64,000 nucleotides of DNA. Source: Petrolisthes cinctipes (taxonomy: Eukaryota; Arthropoda; Malacostraca; Decapoda; Porcellanidae). Each line of letters opens with the position of its first letter. Position 1 is the stretch's first letter. The notes under the pieces are model-generated. The model was not told the origin of the DNA. It ran no database searches and was given only the letters and a program-made list of their open reading frames with translations. This document shows positions 12,819 through 50,400 of this stretch, piece after piece. The stretch is from NCBI GenBank assembly GCA_033782935.1, contig JAWQEG010002482.1, positions 69,501 through 133,500 of the forward strand, given 5' to 3'. A program made the position numbers and the translations under genes.

Positions 12819-13130
12819 ATCAACCAAGCTTTACCATCACTGACATATACAACAGCAGCCTTCCACTACCCGGTAATAATATAATAGAGTAAGTGGGTAG
12901 GGGAGAGGTAGGAATGATGTAGGTAGGAGAGAATAAGGGGAAGATTGAGTTGAGTAGGTTATATAACTCAGGCTATTAACTTCACCATTACTAACATACA
13001 TAACCCCAGCCTTTTACTACCCGGTAACTATTATAGTGGTAGAGTATATAGATGTTAATTCAAGCTAAGCTTTACTATTACTAATATCCACAACACAAGC
13101 CTTTCTCTACTCGGTAATTATTGGGTAGTG
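12819..13130 (+). repeat. Three tandem exon-like repeats
   Basis: Copies at about 12820-12875, 12970-13025 and 13065-13125 read SFTITDIYNSSLPLPGN, NFTITNIHNPSLLLPGN and SFTITNIHNTSLSLLGN in one frame. Each ends at a CCCGGTAA- or CTCGGTAA-type donor. Only the first has a convincing acceptor. Confidence 0.5.
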
Positions 13131-14011
13131 AAGGTGGAAATTGAGGGTAGGAGAGAGAAGAAGGAATGGTATGGGAAGGAGAGAATTGGGGAAGAATGAG
13201 GGTAGAAATGTAAGAATGAGGATGGGAGGAGAAATGTAACAAAGAGGAGGGGAGGAGAGAGGTAGAAATGTGCAGGGCAGGAGAGAGGAAGTAATGATAT
13301 GTGTAGGAATGAGGAGGGTATGAGAGAGATAGGGATGGTGTGGGTAGGAGAGAAGTAGGAATGAAAGGGGAGGAATGGGCGACGAAGAGTCTTTTCATCA
13401 AAGTAAAAGTTTAATAATACCACCCTGAGAAGAGGTGGAGGAAGGAGCTTGAGGAAATAAAAAGGAAAGGTGGGATTGATTGACTGATTGGTATTAGGCG
13501 TCCCAACAGCGAGGAGGGACAGTCAGTTAAAGGGAGTGATAACCTGTTTTAAGTCTTGCCCAAAAATCTACAATAATCCCTCATTTTGCACTGTTGTTAT
13601 TATGGGTGTGTATTATACCTTTATCTATGAATCTGTATACAGTAAACCCTCATTATCCACCACTGGGTTATGGGTGTGTAATGTACAAAGAGGGTTTACT
13701 GTACATACATTCATTACAAAAAACAGTGCAATACACACCCATAACAACACCAACAGTGCAAACAAGGCATTACTGTATATGGGTGTATAATGTACAAAGG
13801 GGGTTTCCTGTATACACATTAATTACAAAAAACAGTACAATACACACCCATAACAACAACACCAATGCAAAACAAACAAGACATTAATGTACAGACAACT
13901 GCACATCTTCCTTGTTACACATTATTTTCAGATTTCCAGTATAATAATCTGTGTGCGACAAATTACAACAACACCTTCACTGACTACCTGGTGGGTCAAT
14001 ATTCACACTGA
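12819..14011 (+). CDS. Two-exon candidate, unrecognised protein C-terminus
   Basis: Exon 12819-12872 (acceptor TTCCATAG, donor G|GTAATA) and exon 13932-14011 (acceptor TTATTTTCAG, stop TGA) share phase 1. Joined, they read QPSFTITDIYNSSLPLPGD then FQYNNLCATNYNNTF and TDYLVGQYSH stop. I do not recognise the family. Aromatic- and Asn-rich short exons like this occur in ciliary microtubule-inner proteins, but that is only an impression. Its 5' exons are not identified. The first exon is repeated twice downstream in degenerate form. Confidence 0.35.
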
Positions 14012-14162
14012 GTTCCACAACAGGTATTCCAACATCCATCTTCTGTGGCTTCAAATTCCCACCCGAAGTCAGAGGTGAGTTGGGATGTGTTGGCTTATCT
14101 GTGAAGTGTGTACAGTAGACCTTGGATATATGATGAATAAAAATATACTGTATTAGTATAGG

Positions 14163-15120
14163 ATGTTAAGTTAGTCAGCATAGACACATTCAAACATTGC
14201 GGCGCCAGTGTATCACTTGCAGACACGCGCCGTTGGCTGGGGCTACGTAACGCCGCCCAGCTAGACTGGTAGCCGCTTTTGAATCAGTTCAGCCTACACC
14301 ACGGGTGATATCTCACATGTTGCTCGTACTTGTTCTCTCTTATCTCACCTTTGTCTCGTGACGAAGAGATAACCGGAAGTCGAATAGCTCGGTAAACTAC
14401 CAGTATTCCAAGGCTTCATGGTTATGTTATTAATCGATTGCAATAGACAATTGGTTGATAAATAAGGTAGGAGGGAAGCAGGTCTCTCTCTCGTTGAGCC
14501 TGGTAGAAGGCTTGCCTTAGCATCTACCTCGTACCTAAGGTAAGAATTACGAGTGATACTGTGTGTATTGACATTGAAAATTCACAGGTGTAAGGACATA
14601 ATCTTTAACTGAAGTCTAGGAAGCGATCTTCAAGTTTTAGATTCCGAACTCGTTACAGTGTAGCTTGAATTTGAATATCAATTAAAGTAATTGAGTAGGA
14701 AGGTCTTGAAATAGCACCTAATAAATAATTAATCACAGTGTTAGTTTTGCTTAATCATTGGAATTAAAGTATACTAGGATTATCGAAGGAAGTCCGTAGA
14801 CAAAATCGTACGAAGACATAAGAGACCGTTGGAAAGAAAACGAGTACCGTAACTTGATTTATTGCGACATTAGCTAGCTAGCTTTCAATTCGTGTGGAAG
14901 TGTATGCGTGTGGTAATTAATTCATTGTTGGTGCTTGACTGGAATAATAAATATAGTAAAGTAATTGTAAATTGGTTGTTTTTCGTACACCTTACAATTC
15001 TATTATTACCAATATAGTGCATATATAATGAAAAGAACCCTACAAATAAATTTATGTTGATGAGAGTTGGAATAAAAGGGGATAGTTTAACCTCTGCTGA
15101 CGATCGTTGAAGCAAACACA
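14163..15120 (+). other. CpG-richer block; possible LTR or promoter with 5' exon
   Basis: This stretch is unlike the surrounding repeats. It is CpG-rich at 14195-14280, has a TATA-like GATAAATAAGG at 14456, then CTCTCTCTCGTTGAGCC and a donor-like CTAAGGTAAG at 14536. It begins TGTTAAG, ends near ACACA, and is followed by GCGTCCAAAAAGAAGTCCGG, which could be a primer-binding or internal region. A solo or truncated LTR is possible, as is a host promoter. No gag or pol follows. Confidence 0.3.
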
Positions 15121-15814
15121 ACGAGCGTCCAAAAAGAAGTCCGGGTAAGGTAAGAGTAAATTACCAGTATTAAATAAGTACATCACTTAATAACAACATT
15201 CTTAATTTCCCATCACACAAAACAAACTGCTGATGTTAACTCATATTTAGGGTTGTAGGCAAAAACCTCCATATTGTTGATGATGGAGTGGTACCGATAC
15301 GACGACTCTATAGACAAACAACAGAATTATTGTACTGGTGACACACCATCGTCAACGCCACGGATGTTCTTGCATACGGCCCAGTGTCATGCCTTCACTA
15401 TCTTGGAAATACTACAAGACTAGTGTACTTGAAAGACTGGCTGATATTAGGCGCTGCAATAGCGAGGTCATATGGTGCCCGAGGAAGAAGGTGATTGAGA
15501 GGTGGGACAGTAAGCACAAAACGTAACAGATGAAAAAAAAAAGAGACCGTTGGAGAAGTGAAAGCAAACCCACAGAAACCCACATTATTATACACCAAAC
15601 TATAGCTTATTTCTACTCTTTTTGGTTTTGCATAAAATACACTTATAAACAAACACACAAATGCAAAACAAACTTACCATTTTTGACACATAAGCCCCTT
15701 TGCCGAGAGTCGCCTCAAATAATCATCATGCCAGGATTAGGAATGAAACCAATATATACAGTACGAAAAAAGAATATTTCAAGTTTTGTACATGAGTAAG
15801 ATAAAAAATTATGA

Positions 15815-16195
15815 TGGTCCACATGAATTCTTACACAGGATATATGTAAAGAGAGGTCATATATAATTGTGGAAGTACTGCAATGAATTAATGGTCAACC
15901 AAGTGACTCAGTGATTTGCAAAACAACAAACCTAATACTGTACTGTAATAATGTTGTTTTGTAGTTAAGGGGGCTGTACATTGTTAGTAAATTTGCAGCA
16001 ACTTATTTCTCCAAAACAGGTTACCATAATTTTTGTTCATCTGGTCCTGTTTCCTTGTATACTTTGGAGGAATCAAGGAGCTCCAATGTACCAAAACTAT
16101 AATATCCCCTTATGTAGCTTTACATTTTCCACATGTTGTAAATCCTCGAAAACAACAGCAGCGTGTGTATGAATACTTGGGGCCAATAGTACAGC
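15815..16195. mobile_element. Family D MITE interrupted by a TTAA MITE
   Basis: Family D has inverted ends like CAGTTGGCCACAGGAATTC with TA flanks. Uninterrupted relatives lie at 49730-49960 and, partly, 40493-40610 and 49548-49690. Here the element is split at its GTTGT-(TTA) site by the family A element at 15965-16112. Confidence 0.7.
15965..16112. mobile_element. TTAA MITE, family A, nested
   Basis: It runs from TTAAGGGGGCTGTAC to ATATCCCCTTA and sits inside the family D element. Its insertion is therefore younger than that copy. Confidence 0.7.
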
Positions 16196-16359
16196 CCTAA
16201 AAATGATAACACTAATAATATCAAGAGTAATAAATGTTCCTTGTACAGAACTATATATGAATTTCTAGTTAAAACTTGTACAGTACATAAAATGAATCGA
16301 ATTAGCAAAGAAAATAGTAGAGGAAAACATTTATTGGATATACCCTAAATATAGTATAC

Positions 16360-16580
16360 AGTAATGCCTGTCTTGCACTGATTTTGTTGTGGGTGTGTAT
16401 TGCACTGTATGTTTGTAATGAATGTGGGTACAGTAAACCCTCTTTGTACATTACACACCCATAATTACAATATACCCAGTGGTGCATTATGGGGGTTTAC
16501 TGTACACTGAATTATAGATAACGGTACAACACACACCCATAACAACAACAACAGTAGTGCAAAACAAGGCATTACTGTAC
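16360..16580. mobile_element. Family C MITE
   Basis: One end is CAGTAATGCCTTGTTTTGCAC-like and the other CAGTAAACCCTC-like, with repeated internal blocks (GGGTGTGTATTGCACTG). Other copies: 13565-13890, 22265-22470, 29055-29300, 31345-31600, 38140-38420, 45090-45280, 47485-47625 and 48120-48235. The ends resemble Tc1/mariner/pogo termini. Confidence 0.6.
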
Positions 16581-16690
16581 TGGACTCAGATTTAAATTCA
16601 GGCCTACAAAAATATCAAAACATGAAAATAAAAATAAAATAAAATAAGATAAAATAATAAAAATGATGATAATTCTGTTTCCAGTAAAAA

Positions 16691-41818
<25,128 letters not shown>

Positions 41819-41964
41819 TGCACTCCTTCACACCTCCAATGGACCCATACGACACAGGTACCGAGCTGTTTAGTTAAGGAGGAAATTTTGTGTTGGTAAA
41901 TCTGGAGCAACTGAATCATCCAAGCTATTCCATGCAACAGAACACCATTATTTTTGGGTATTTA

Positions 41965-42505
41965 TCTAGACTATTGCAGTTTTGTAGCAGTGTTGCCAGT
42001 TCCGGCTAGGTCCCAGTAGTTTACCCAAGTCAGGTCCTGGTACTTTATCACGGTTATTTCCCGATAGTTTGCCCAGGTTAGGTCCTGGTAGTTTGCCCAG
42101 GTTAGGTCCCGGTAGTCTGCTGTGATCTAGGTTAGGTTAGGTAAAGTCAGGTAAGGTCAGGCTAATTTCAAAATGCCCCATTTGAATATGCCCTATCTTG
42201 GAAATTTAGACCATTCTAAGACTATTTTCCTCAATGGCATTTCCTCCGCAAATGCCCCATTTCCAAGATAGGGCATATTCAAATGGGGCATTTTGAAATT
42301 AGCCTGACCTTACCTAACCTAACCTAGACCGCATCAGACTACCGGGACCTAACCTGGGCAAACTACTGGGACCTAACCTGGGCAAACTACTGGGACCTAA
42401 CCTGGGCAAACTACCGGGAAATAACCGTGGTAAAGTACAATAAATGACGGGGGTAAAATACTGGCACCCAGCCGGATCTGGCAACACTGCTGCAAAACGG
42501 TAATT
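41965..42505. repeat. Foldback family F element upstream of BLM
   Basis: Two arms of about 250 bp are inverted: the left reads GCAGTGTTGCCAGTTCCGGC inward to AATATGCCCTATCTTGG, and the right mirrors it to GCCGGATCTGGCAACACTGC. Inside each arm a roughly 22-bp CCCAGGTTAGGTCCCGGTAG unit repeats. It lies 150-690 bp upstream of the BLM start codon, where a promoter would be expected. Confidence 0.8.
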
Positions 42506-42714
42506 CTTTCAATAAATACCGTTATTCCTTATAATCTCACCTTATTAATATTTTTTTCAGGTGTACATAAACCATTCACAGCACTCCAAATCACTCTTCA
42601 CACCCACATTATTGCCCTCGTTTGTGTAATATTGTGGAGAATTAGGTCAGTTTTTACCTTCACCAATCCACAACAATAACAAACTGTGGGCGCCTTTATT
42701 ATCATGATAGTACG

Positions 42715-42975
42715 AACCTAAAACATATTTATTGAATACACTATTACACACACACATGGAATAAATAGAGTAATACACACACAAACATGGAATAAATACA
42801 GTAATACACACACACATGCAATTAATAGATTAATACACACTCACGCACACACACATAGAATAAATAGAGTAAAACACACACACACACACACATTGAAATA
42901 TGAAATATGAAATAGAGTAATACACACACATATGTAATAAGTATATTAATACACACACACATAGAATAGCTAGTA
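42715..42975. repeat. ACACAC-AATAAATAGAGT minisatellite
   Basis: A 33-40-bp unit with (CA)n and TGGAATAAATAGAGTAAT repeats about seven times. Confidence 0.8.
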
Positions 42976-42999
42976 GAGTCGTAGTAATATACGTAACTT

Positions 43000-44500
43000 T
43001 CTTTTTTTTTATTTTGGGAGGAACGTATTTACAAGTTTTATTTTACATACACCAATATATTAATATATTTGTATTACTATATTAGTATTAGTATTATCAT
43101 AGTGAAGCTCATCTGTTCATATAATTCTTATTTTTAAAAGATATTTGATCAGTCCCAATCAACAGTGTAACATCAGGAAATGAGATGTTGATAAAATAAA
43201 AATGACACTTGTATTGTACAGTCGGCGTCAAAAATCATCTCACAACACCACTCAGCACTAATCAATCACAGCTTGAAGGAAATAATTATAAAAAGGATAA
43301 TCATTGATCAAATTTGATAAACACATTCACCTTTTATCTCACCAACACAACAAAATTGTAATATCCAGGGGTGCAAATCAATACAAATTTTTCTTGCCCT
43401 TCAGTTTTAGGACTAATTATCACTGAAGCACACACGGACTTTTGTTGCCGGATGTATTGTTGTTATTGCTGTTGTTGTTGTTGTTGCCACGACACCTCTA
43501 ATAAGTTGCTAAGGTAGAAACTGTAGAATGTAAGTAATAAACACTATGGAGCCATCGTACCGTTACCACACCATCGTATATACCACAAATGTTCATGAAT
43601 ATGGCTCGAAGACTATAATAGTGATGGTGAAAACCAATAGTTATAAATTTTATACGGTAATTAGCTATTCTATTGCTGTTTTCTATTATGATGGTTTTAC
43701 CTTCTTTACCCACTAATTTATAACATTCTAAGCCACTTTTCTTCTATGGCATTTTCTTCGGCAATGCCCCATTTCCAAGATATTCAAATGGGGCATTTTG
43801 AAATTAGCCTGACCTTACCTAACCTAACCTAGAGCGCAGCAAACTACCGGGACCTAACCTGGGCAAAGTACCGGGAAATAACTGGACAAAATACTGGGAC
43901 CTAGCCGGATATGGCAACACTGCTACAAAACGGCAATAGTCTAGAATCTAGATAAATACCTTTTATATATATTATTTATGACGTATATCCTTTTAATTAT
44001 TGAGTATAAAATGAAGACTAATGTTAGTTATTATACCTTAGTGGTGGAAACAAATATTTATTCATTGTACCTGTACTGTATATATAATTTATGACGTATA
44101 TCCTTTTTTAATTATTGAGTGTAAAATGGTGATAATAGAAACACATACATTATTTATTTATTTATAGACTTAATTGATTGATTGATATTAGGCACTGCAA
44201 CAGCGAGGTCATATAGCGCCAGTTCATCAAGAATAGGTTTAATACTACGTCCCTATGTACTACTGGAACAATACATGATGTGACGTTATTAGGTTACATT
44301 TTTTCAATATTTTCGAAGATTTTACAGTTCCACATCAATTTTCACACTTTTTTATTTATATATACACTACCGGTAGTCAGTTTTTTATACATAGAATGAT
44401 GAAGAGCTTTTTCCTCATAGAATAACTGTTGTACTTATAGTACAGTACCCTCCTAAGAATATAATTATGTGGTTTTTATTTTTATTTTTTTGTGACTGTC
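43000..44500. other. Intergenic, no gene seen
   Basis: AT-rich sequence between BLM and the transporter. It holds a single mariner-like end at 43220, a GTTGTTGTT tract near 43470, a family F half (43740-43960) and two short family B scraps. I see no exon or RNA gene. Confidence 0.5.
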
Positions 44501-44589
44501 ATATTAACATCTATTTATTGCGGAAAATTTCTTGCTTTGGCCATACACCATCACAACGACAATCTTGGAGGAGAGCCTGGGAGAATTTA

Positions 44590-44780
44590 GGATTTTGTGT
44601 GTGTGGGAAAGCAAATGGGGTGATATGAGCAAATAAAATAAATGTTGAATGAAAAATTGAGAATCCGAGTAAATTTATGGAATTAAGGAGATAGCATACT
44701 TTTGGTACTTTGGAGTGCCTCGATTCCTCCAAATTATACCAGGAAACAGGACCAGATGCATAAATACAATGGTGTCTTGT
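44590..44780. repeat. Segment duplicated at 48240-48445
   Basis: About 190 bp (GGATTTTGTGTG, GGGAAAGCAAATG-GGTGATATG, then GAATTAAGG and the left half of a family A MITE) recurs inside a Tret1 intron. Flank and MITE are shared, so the two arose by duplication after the MITE insertion. The first copy retains the full MITE (44693-44843). Confidence 0.7.
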
Positions 44781-44849
44781 TGCTTGGAATCGTTTGGAGG
44801 AATCAGTTGCTCCAGATATACCAGCAGTGTACTACCCCCTTAATCTGAG

Positions 44850-44980
44850 TTGGCCTAACCTGACCCGACCCGACCCGACCCGTACCATCCCAGCCCAACT
44901 CAACTCAACCCAACCTAACTCAACTCAACCCAACCTAACCCAGCCCAACCTAACCTAACCTAACCTAACCTAATCTGGAT
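44850..44980. repeat. Interstitial AACCT/TTAGG-type repeats
   Basis: Variants (GACCC, CAACT, CAACC) grade into five exact AACCT units at about 44946-44970. AACCT is the complement of the arthropod telomere repeat TTAGG. Confidence 0.7.
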
Positions 44981-45334
44981 CAAGGCAGAGTAGCAGGACC
45001 TAACTGGGGCAGACTACTGATACCTAATGGGGCAGACTATATTGTATATACTGCACATTTCAAGTAGACTGACTGATAAAATTATGTATTGTATGTTATG
45101 GGTGTGTGCCATATCATTTGCTATGAATCCATGTACAGAGAACCCTCATTATCCACCTCTGGGTTTATGGGTGTGTAATGTACAAGTGTACAAAGAGGGT
45201 TGATTGTACACTCATTCATTACAAACAGTACAGTACACACACCCATTACACCAAAAGTACAAAACAAGGCATTACTGTACTGTATTGTTTTGTATTTTCC
45301 TAACTAGCACAGATTAGCTGATAAAGTTGTGGTT

Positions 45335-45542
45335 TTAAGGGGGAGGTACAGTACAATGTTGGTGGTAAATCTGTAGTAACTGATTATTCCAAACTATTCC
45401 AAGCAACACACAATAGCCCACCATTATTATTATTATTATTATTATTATTATCATTCTGGTCCTGTTTGTTTAATGACATAATTATATACTTTGGAGAAAT
45501 CAAGGCATTCCAAAATACCAAAAGTGTATTACAGTATTTTAA
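45335..45542. mobile_element. TTAA MITE, family A
   Basis: TTAA at both ends. It carries an (ATT)n expansion (45424-45450) in the centre and directly abuts the next MITE. Confidence 0.65.
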
Positions 45543-45708
45543 TTAAGGGGAGATTCTCTTGTTGGTGAATGGGAAGGTCTTTGATTCCTCCAAACTATAT
45601 CAGAAAACAGATGCCAATGGTACTAATAGGGGATCAGGCTGTTTTGTGGCATAGTTTGAGGGAATCAGAGACCTTCCAATTCACCAACAAGAGAATAATC
45701 TCCCCTAA
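45543..45708. mobile_element. TTAA MITE, family A2, near-perfect hairpin
   Basis: Arms of about 55 bp run from GGGGAGATTCTCTTGTTGG to CCTCCAAACTAT and are mirrored at the right (ATAGTTTGAGGGAATC to AGAGAATAATCTCCCC). It lies about 110 bp upstream of the Tret1 start codon. Confidence 0.8.
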
Positions 45709-45815
45709 TCAATTCAGAGGTGATTCACTCATACAATATATCTTTTAATAAACAGATTACTGTAGTGTAGAAGGAATGTCATTGTTGTGGTTTTAACTAC
45801 TGAACCACCACCACC

Positions 45816-47454
45816 ATGACCACCTCCACCCCCACCACCATGACTGAATATGAGAGTGAAGGGGAGTGGAGTCCCTGGGGTGATGGGAATGAAGAAGAGC
45901 TTGAACAACCATTGATAAACCCAGTCCAACAACAACAGCTGCCTGAGGTGAGTACTCTACTGTACAAACTGATTTATAAACGAAAAGCAAATTTATATAC
46001 ATGTATTATTATTTTTCATTAAAATTATAAGGGAGAATAAGTGACTGTTTAATGGTTGTTGTTGTTGAGTAAATATTATATGTGGTTACTAACTTCTTTG
46101 TAAAAAAACCAACAGTGGAGAAATATATTGTGAAGGGTAGGAAGTTGTATGCTGTACACAGATTCATATAAAACAGGTGGCTATAATACACACCCATAAT
46201 AACAACAGTGCAAAACATGGAATTGTATACTATACATGTACTGTACTATGAGTATGATAATTACAAATATTTTTCTCTTAAATAATTGATGATGATTATT
46301 AGATAATTACTACGTCATGTTTTCTAGGATAGATTTCCCGTCGTACACATGGATGACAACAGAATGGTTACGCCCCTTGTGGGAGGAAGGGCCTCTCGTA
46401 CCACACAGTTCATTGCTGCATTCTCGGGTAGTGTACCGTGCCTTTGTAACCTCTTTGTTTTGTTTTTTTGTAACCATAACCATTGTAACATTTTGTAGTA
46501 TTTTTAAGACAGAGTTTTTTACATCATTATTCTCTTTTGTTGTATAATTTTCAGGTACAGTGCCTTATGTAACCTCTTGGCATTGTACCATAACCTTCGT
46601 AACAATTTGTAGTATTTTTAAGGCAGAGTTTTCTTACATAATTATTTCTCTTTTGTTGTATAATTATGTAATTAGGCATTAGATATTTCTTATTATTATT
46701 AAATGCGTGGGTGATATTTGGTATTCATCATATTATTTGTAGTACTTTTTATTTGTAACATTTCATTATTTATTATATATTTTTCTCATCCCACCAGCAA
46801 CAATGGGTGCTCTAGCGATGGGTGCAGTGCTTGGCTTCTCATCCCCGGCCGGCCCAATGCTCATGAAGGACCCTAGTTTGAACTTCACCAACACACAGAA
46901 TACCTGGTTCTCCTCATCCTTGAACCTAGGTGCCCTGGTTGGTGGTCCAGTGGGTGGTGTCTGTCTCAACACTCTGGGTCGTCGAGGGACAATGTTAGCC
47001 TCTGCACTACCATTCCTTGGGGGGTGGATTCTTATTGGTAAGGAAGGATATATGTGTGTTATTGTATTATACTGTATAATGTCTACACTAAGTTTATTCT
47101 TACTGGTATAGTCCTGTACAGTACACACATGCATTATTCTACTATACAATGCCTATACAAAGTTATCTTATTAGTATGGTTACAATTTGGATATACAGTA
47201 CAGTAATGCCTCCCTTGTTTTGCTCTGTTGTTGTTATGGATGTGTATTGTACTGTTTGGCCACCGAACGTCGTAAAACACCCTTGCTGGAACCATAACAG
47301 CTGCAGTATTTGGGAATAACACTCACTTCCCCCCCCTCTGTGGCTGGGTACTAGTTCGGAAGTTGTGATGTGTGTGTGTGAGCAGCAGTTGACCTGGGCC
47401 ACGGTAACGGGCTTGATGAAGCCTATGTCCAGTGTCAGAACATATTAAAAAAAG

Positions 47455-47486
<32 letters not shown>

Positions 47487-50400
47487 TGTACAGTAAATCC
47501 TCTTTCTTTGTACATTACACACCCACAAACCCAGTGGTGTACACAGATTCTTAGAGAAAGGTTTAATACACACCCATAACAACAACAGCAATAGATTATG
47601 AGGGTTTACTGTACATAGATTCACAGAAAACATTGTACCGAAACACATCACCACCTCAATACTGGGAATTTTTTTTGGAGTGTTTCTGTTTATATCAGGG
47701 CCTACTGTAGTATTTACTGAGCCTGTGTTAAAAGGATTGTGATAAATTTAACCATCTTCTATCAATGGCCTACTGTACTATTTACTGAGCCTGTGTTAAA
47801 AGGATTGTGATAAATGTAACTGTCTTCTATCAATGGCCTACTGTAGTATTTACTGAGCCTATGTTAAAAGGATTGTGATAAATTTAATCATCTTCTATTG
47901 AGGGCCTACTGAATATTACCCCCCTTAAGGTGTTTACATTTACTCTACAGTACTGGGTAAGAACTTTGGAGTGTTGCTGTTTGGTCGTATAGTGACTGGT
48001 TTGTGTGCCGGCATCACCTCACTTACTGTCCCAACATTCATAGGAGAATATTCATCAGCGGATGTCCGTGGAACTCTTGGTTAGTATTATACACTAAATA
48101 ATAAATAAATAAATATCTGTACCTTGTTTTGCACTGGTGTTGTTATGGGTGTGTGTATTGCACTGTTTGTAATGAATGTGTGTACAGTAAACCCTCTTTG
48201 TACAGTACATTACACACCCATATACTGTAGGCTATAGTATTTAGGGTTTTGTGTGGGTGGGAAAGCAAATGTGGTGATATGAGCAAATTAAATAAATGTT
48301 GAATGAAAAAATGAAAAAAATTGAGGATCCGAGTCAATTTATGGAATTAAGGGGATAGTATACTTTGGGTACATTGGAGTGCCTCGATTCCTCCAAAGTA
48401 TACCAGGAAACAGGACCAGATGCACAAATACAATGGTGTCTTGGTGTCGGAGTCAGTGATATTTTTACCGACTCCGGCCAAAAGTGTCTGTGTCCGCGAC
48501 TCCTGACTCCGACTCCACATCCCTGAATTTGTACTAAGAGAATAATTTACAGTAGAGCCAGGATATACAATGAATAAAGACTTGTATCCACCATTTCTTC
48601 ATTTTACACTCGGTCCCTCATTGAAGACCACTAAATGTTTTCTCAAGCTTCTGTTATTCATTACCATACAGACTAACCAAGTAATTTACTGACCCTGTGT
48701 TAAAAGGATAGTGATAAATTCAATCATCCAATATCAATGACCAACTGTATTAATCTTGTATTGATGTCCAACTGTAGGACTAATACTGTACTACATTAGT
48801 TATTATTCATTGTTGTCATTATTTTCCAGGTAGTGGGTTCCAGTTGATGGTGACTATTGGTATTGTATATGTATATTCCATGGGAGCAGCTGTCACCTCC
48901 TTCAGAACACTGGCTGCTCTCTGTATTATTCCTGTGGTCATATACTTTATACTTATGTTGTTTGTTAAGGAATCTCCAACCTTCCTCTTGGCCAAAGGAA
49001 AGCAAGAACAGGCAGCAAAGGCACTTCAGTATTTCAGAGGTATGTACAGTATGAAAAATAGGTTGCAAAGGCATTTCAGTCTTTCAAAGGTTTGTGAGTG
49101 TGTGTGTTGCAATAGACCATGGATATACAGTGAATAAATACTTGTATCCACCATCAGTCCCTCATTGGAGACCCCCAAATGTATTCCCAGGCTTTTGTTA
49201 TTCATTACCATACAGACTAATGAGTGATATACTGACCCTGTGTTAAAAGGATATATGAGATAAATTTAATCATCATATATTGAGGGCCTACTGTATTGAA
49301 TTACAGTATGTATATTACTGTTTTTGTTGTTTTTACAGGGAAATCATACAACATTCAGCCTGAGCTAGACATGATGCGTTCTGCTATACAAGAATCAAAC
49401 AACACCAAAGTATCCATCACAGATTTTAGAAAGCCTTACATATTCAAGCCCTTCCTCATCTCACTCACCCTCATGTTCTTCCAGCAGTTCTCAGGAGTCA
49501 ATGCTGTACTTTTCAATCTCAACTCAATATTTTTGGTAAGTTATGTATGTACAGTTGGCCATAGGAATTCTTACACGGGCTATATGTAAAGAGAGGGTCA
49601 TATATTATTGTGGAAGTACAGTACTCCAATGAATGGTTTATCAAGTGACTTGGTGATTTGCTAGATAACAAACCTAATAATAATGATGATGTATTGCAGT
49701 TACAGAGTCATTAATTTTCTATAAAGTTATGTACAGTTGGCTACAGGAATTCTTACACAGGCTATATGTAAAGTGAGGGTCATTTATTGTTGTGGAAGTA
49801 CAGTATTGCAATGAATGGCCCACCAAGTGACTCAGTGATTTGCAAAACAACAAACCTATTAACAATGTTGTATTGCAGTTACATAGCCTTGCATTTTCTG
49901 TATGTTGTAAACCCTTGAAAACAACAGTGTGTGTACCAATTCTTGTGGCCAATACCTGTAGTACAAAAGACTTTCTGTAGCCTATGTATGATAGTGTGAA
50001 GGATATAATAATTATTTAGTCATGGATGTGTGTAGATAATTAGAAGAATAGATCACTATTCCATATCCATATAATGTTACAGTAATCCCTTATTATTCAC
50101 TGTTGTTATGGGTGTGTATTATATAATTCTTTAATGGGAGATTATTTTGAGGGTAAATTGATGGGGTATTGATTCCTCCAAACTATGCCATGAAACAGGT
50201 CCCCTATTAGTACTATTGAGGGCATCTGTTTTCAGGCATAGTACAGTATTACCTCTCCAGTATCCCTGCTTGTCATAAAGGGCAACTAAATAGGGCTTTC
50301 ACTTCTTCAACTTTCCCTTACTGTCCCACGTCTCAATCACCTTCTTCCTCTGTTGCAGCGCCTAATATCTATCAGTCAATCAATCCCTTAAGGACCCTGT

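Noticed and set aside
13081..13423. Open frames of about 100 codons on the minus strand
   Set aside because: They lie in purine-rich GGAGAG repeats and encode only HSY/PSL low-complexity sequence.
13998..14108. Minus-strand exon-like stretch (KPQKMDVGIPVVELSVN)
   Set aside because: It has acceptor- and donor-like ends, but it overlaps the plus-strand terminal exon with better phase support and no partner exon was found.
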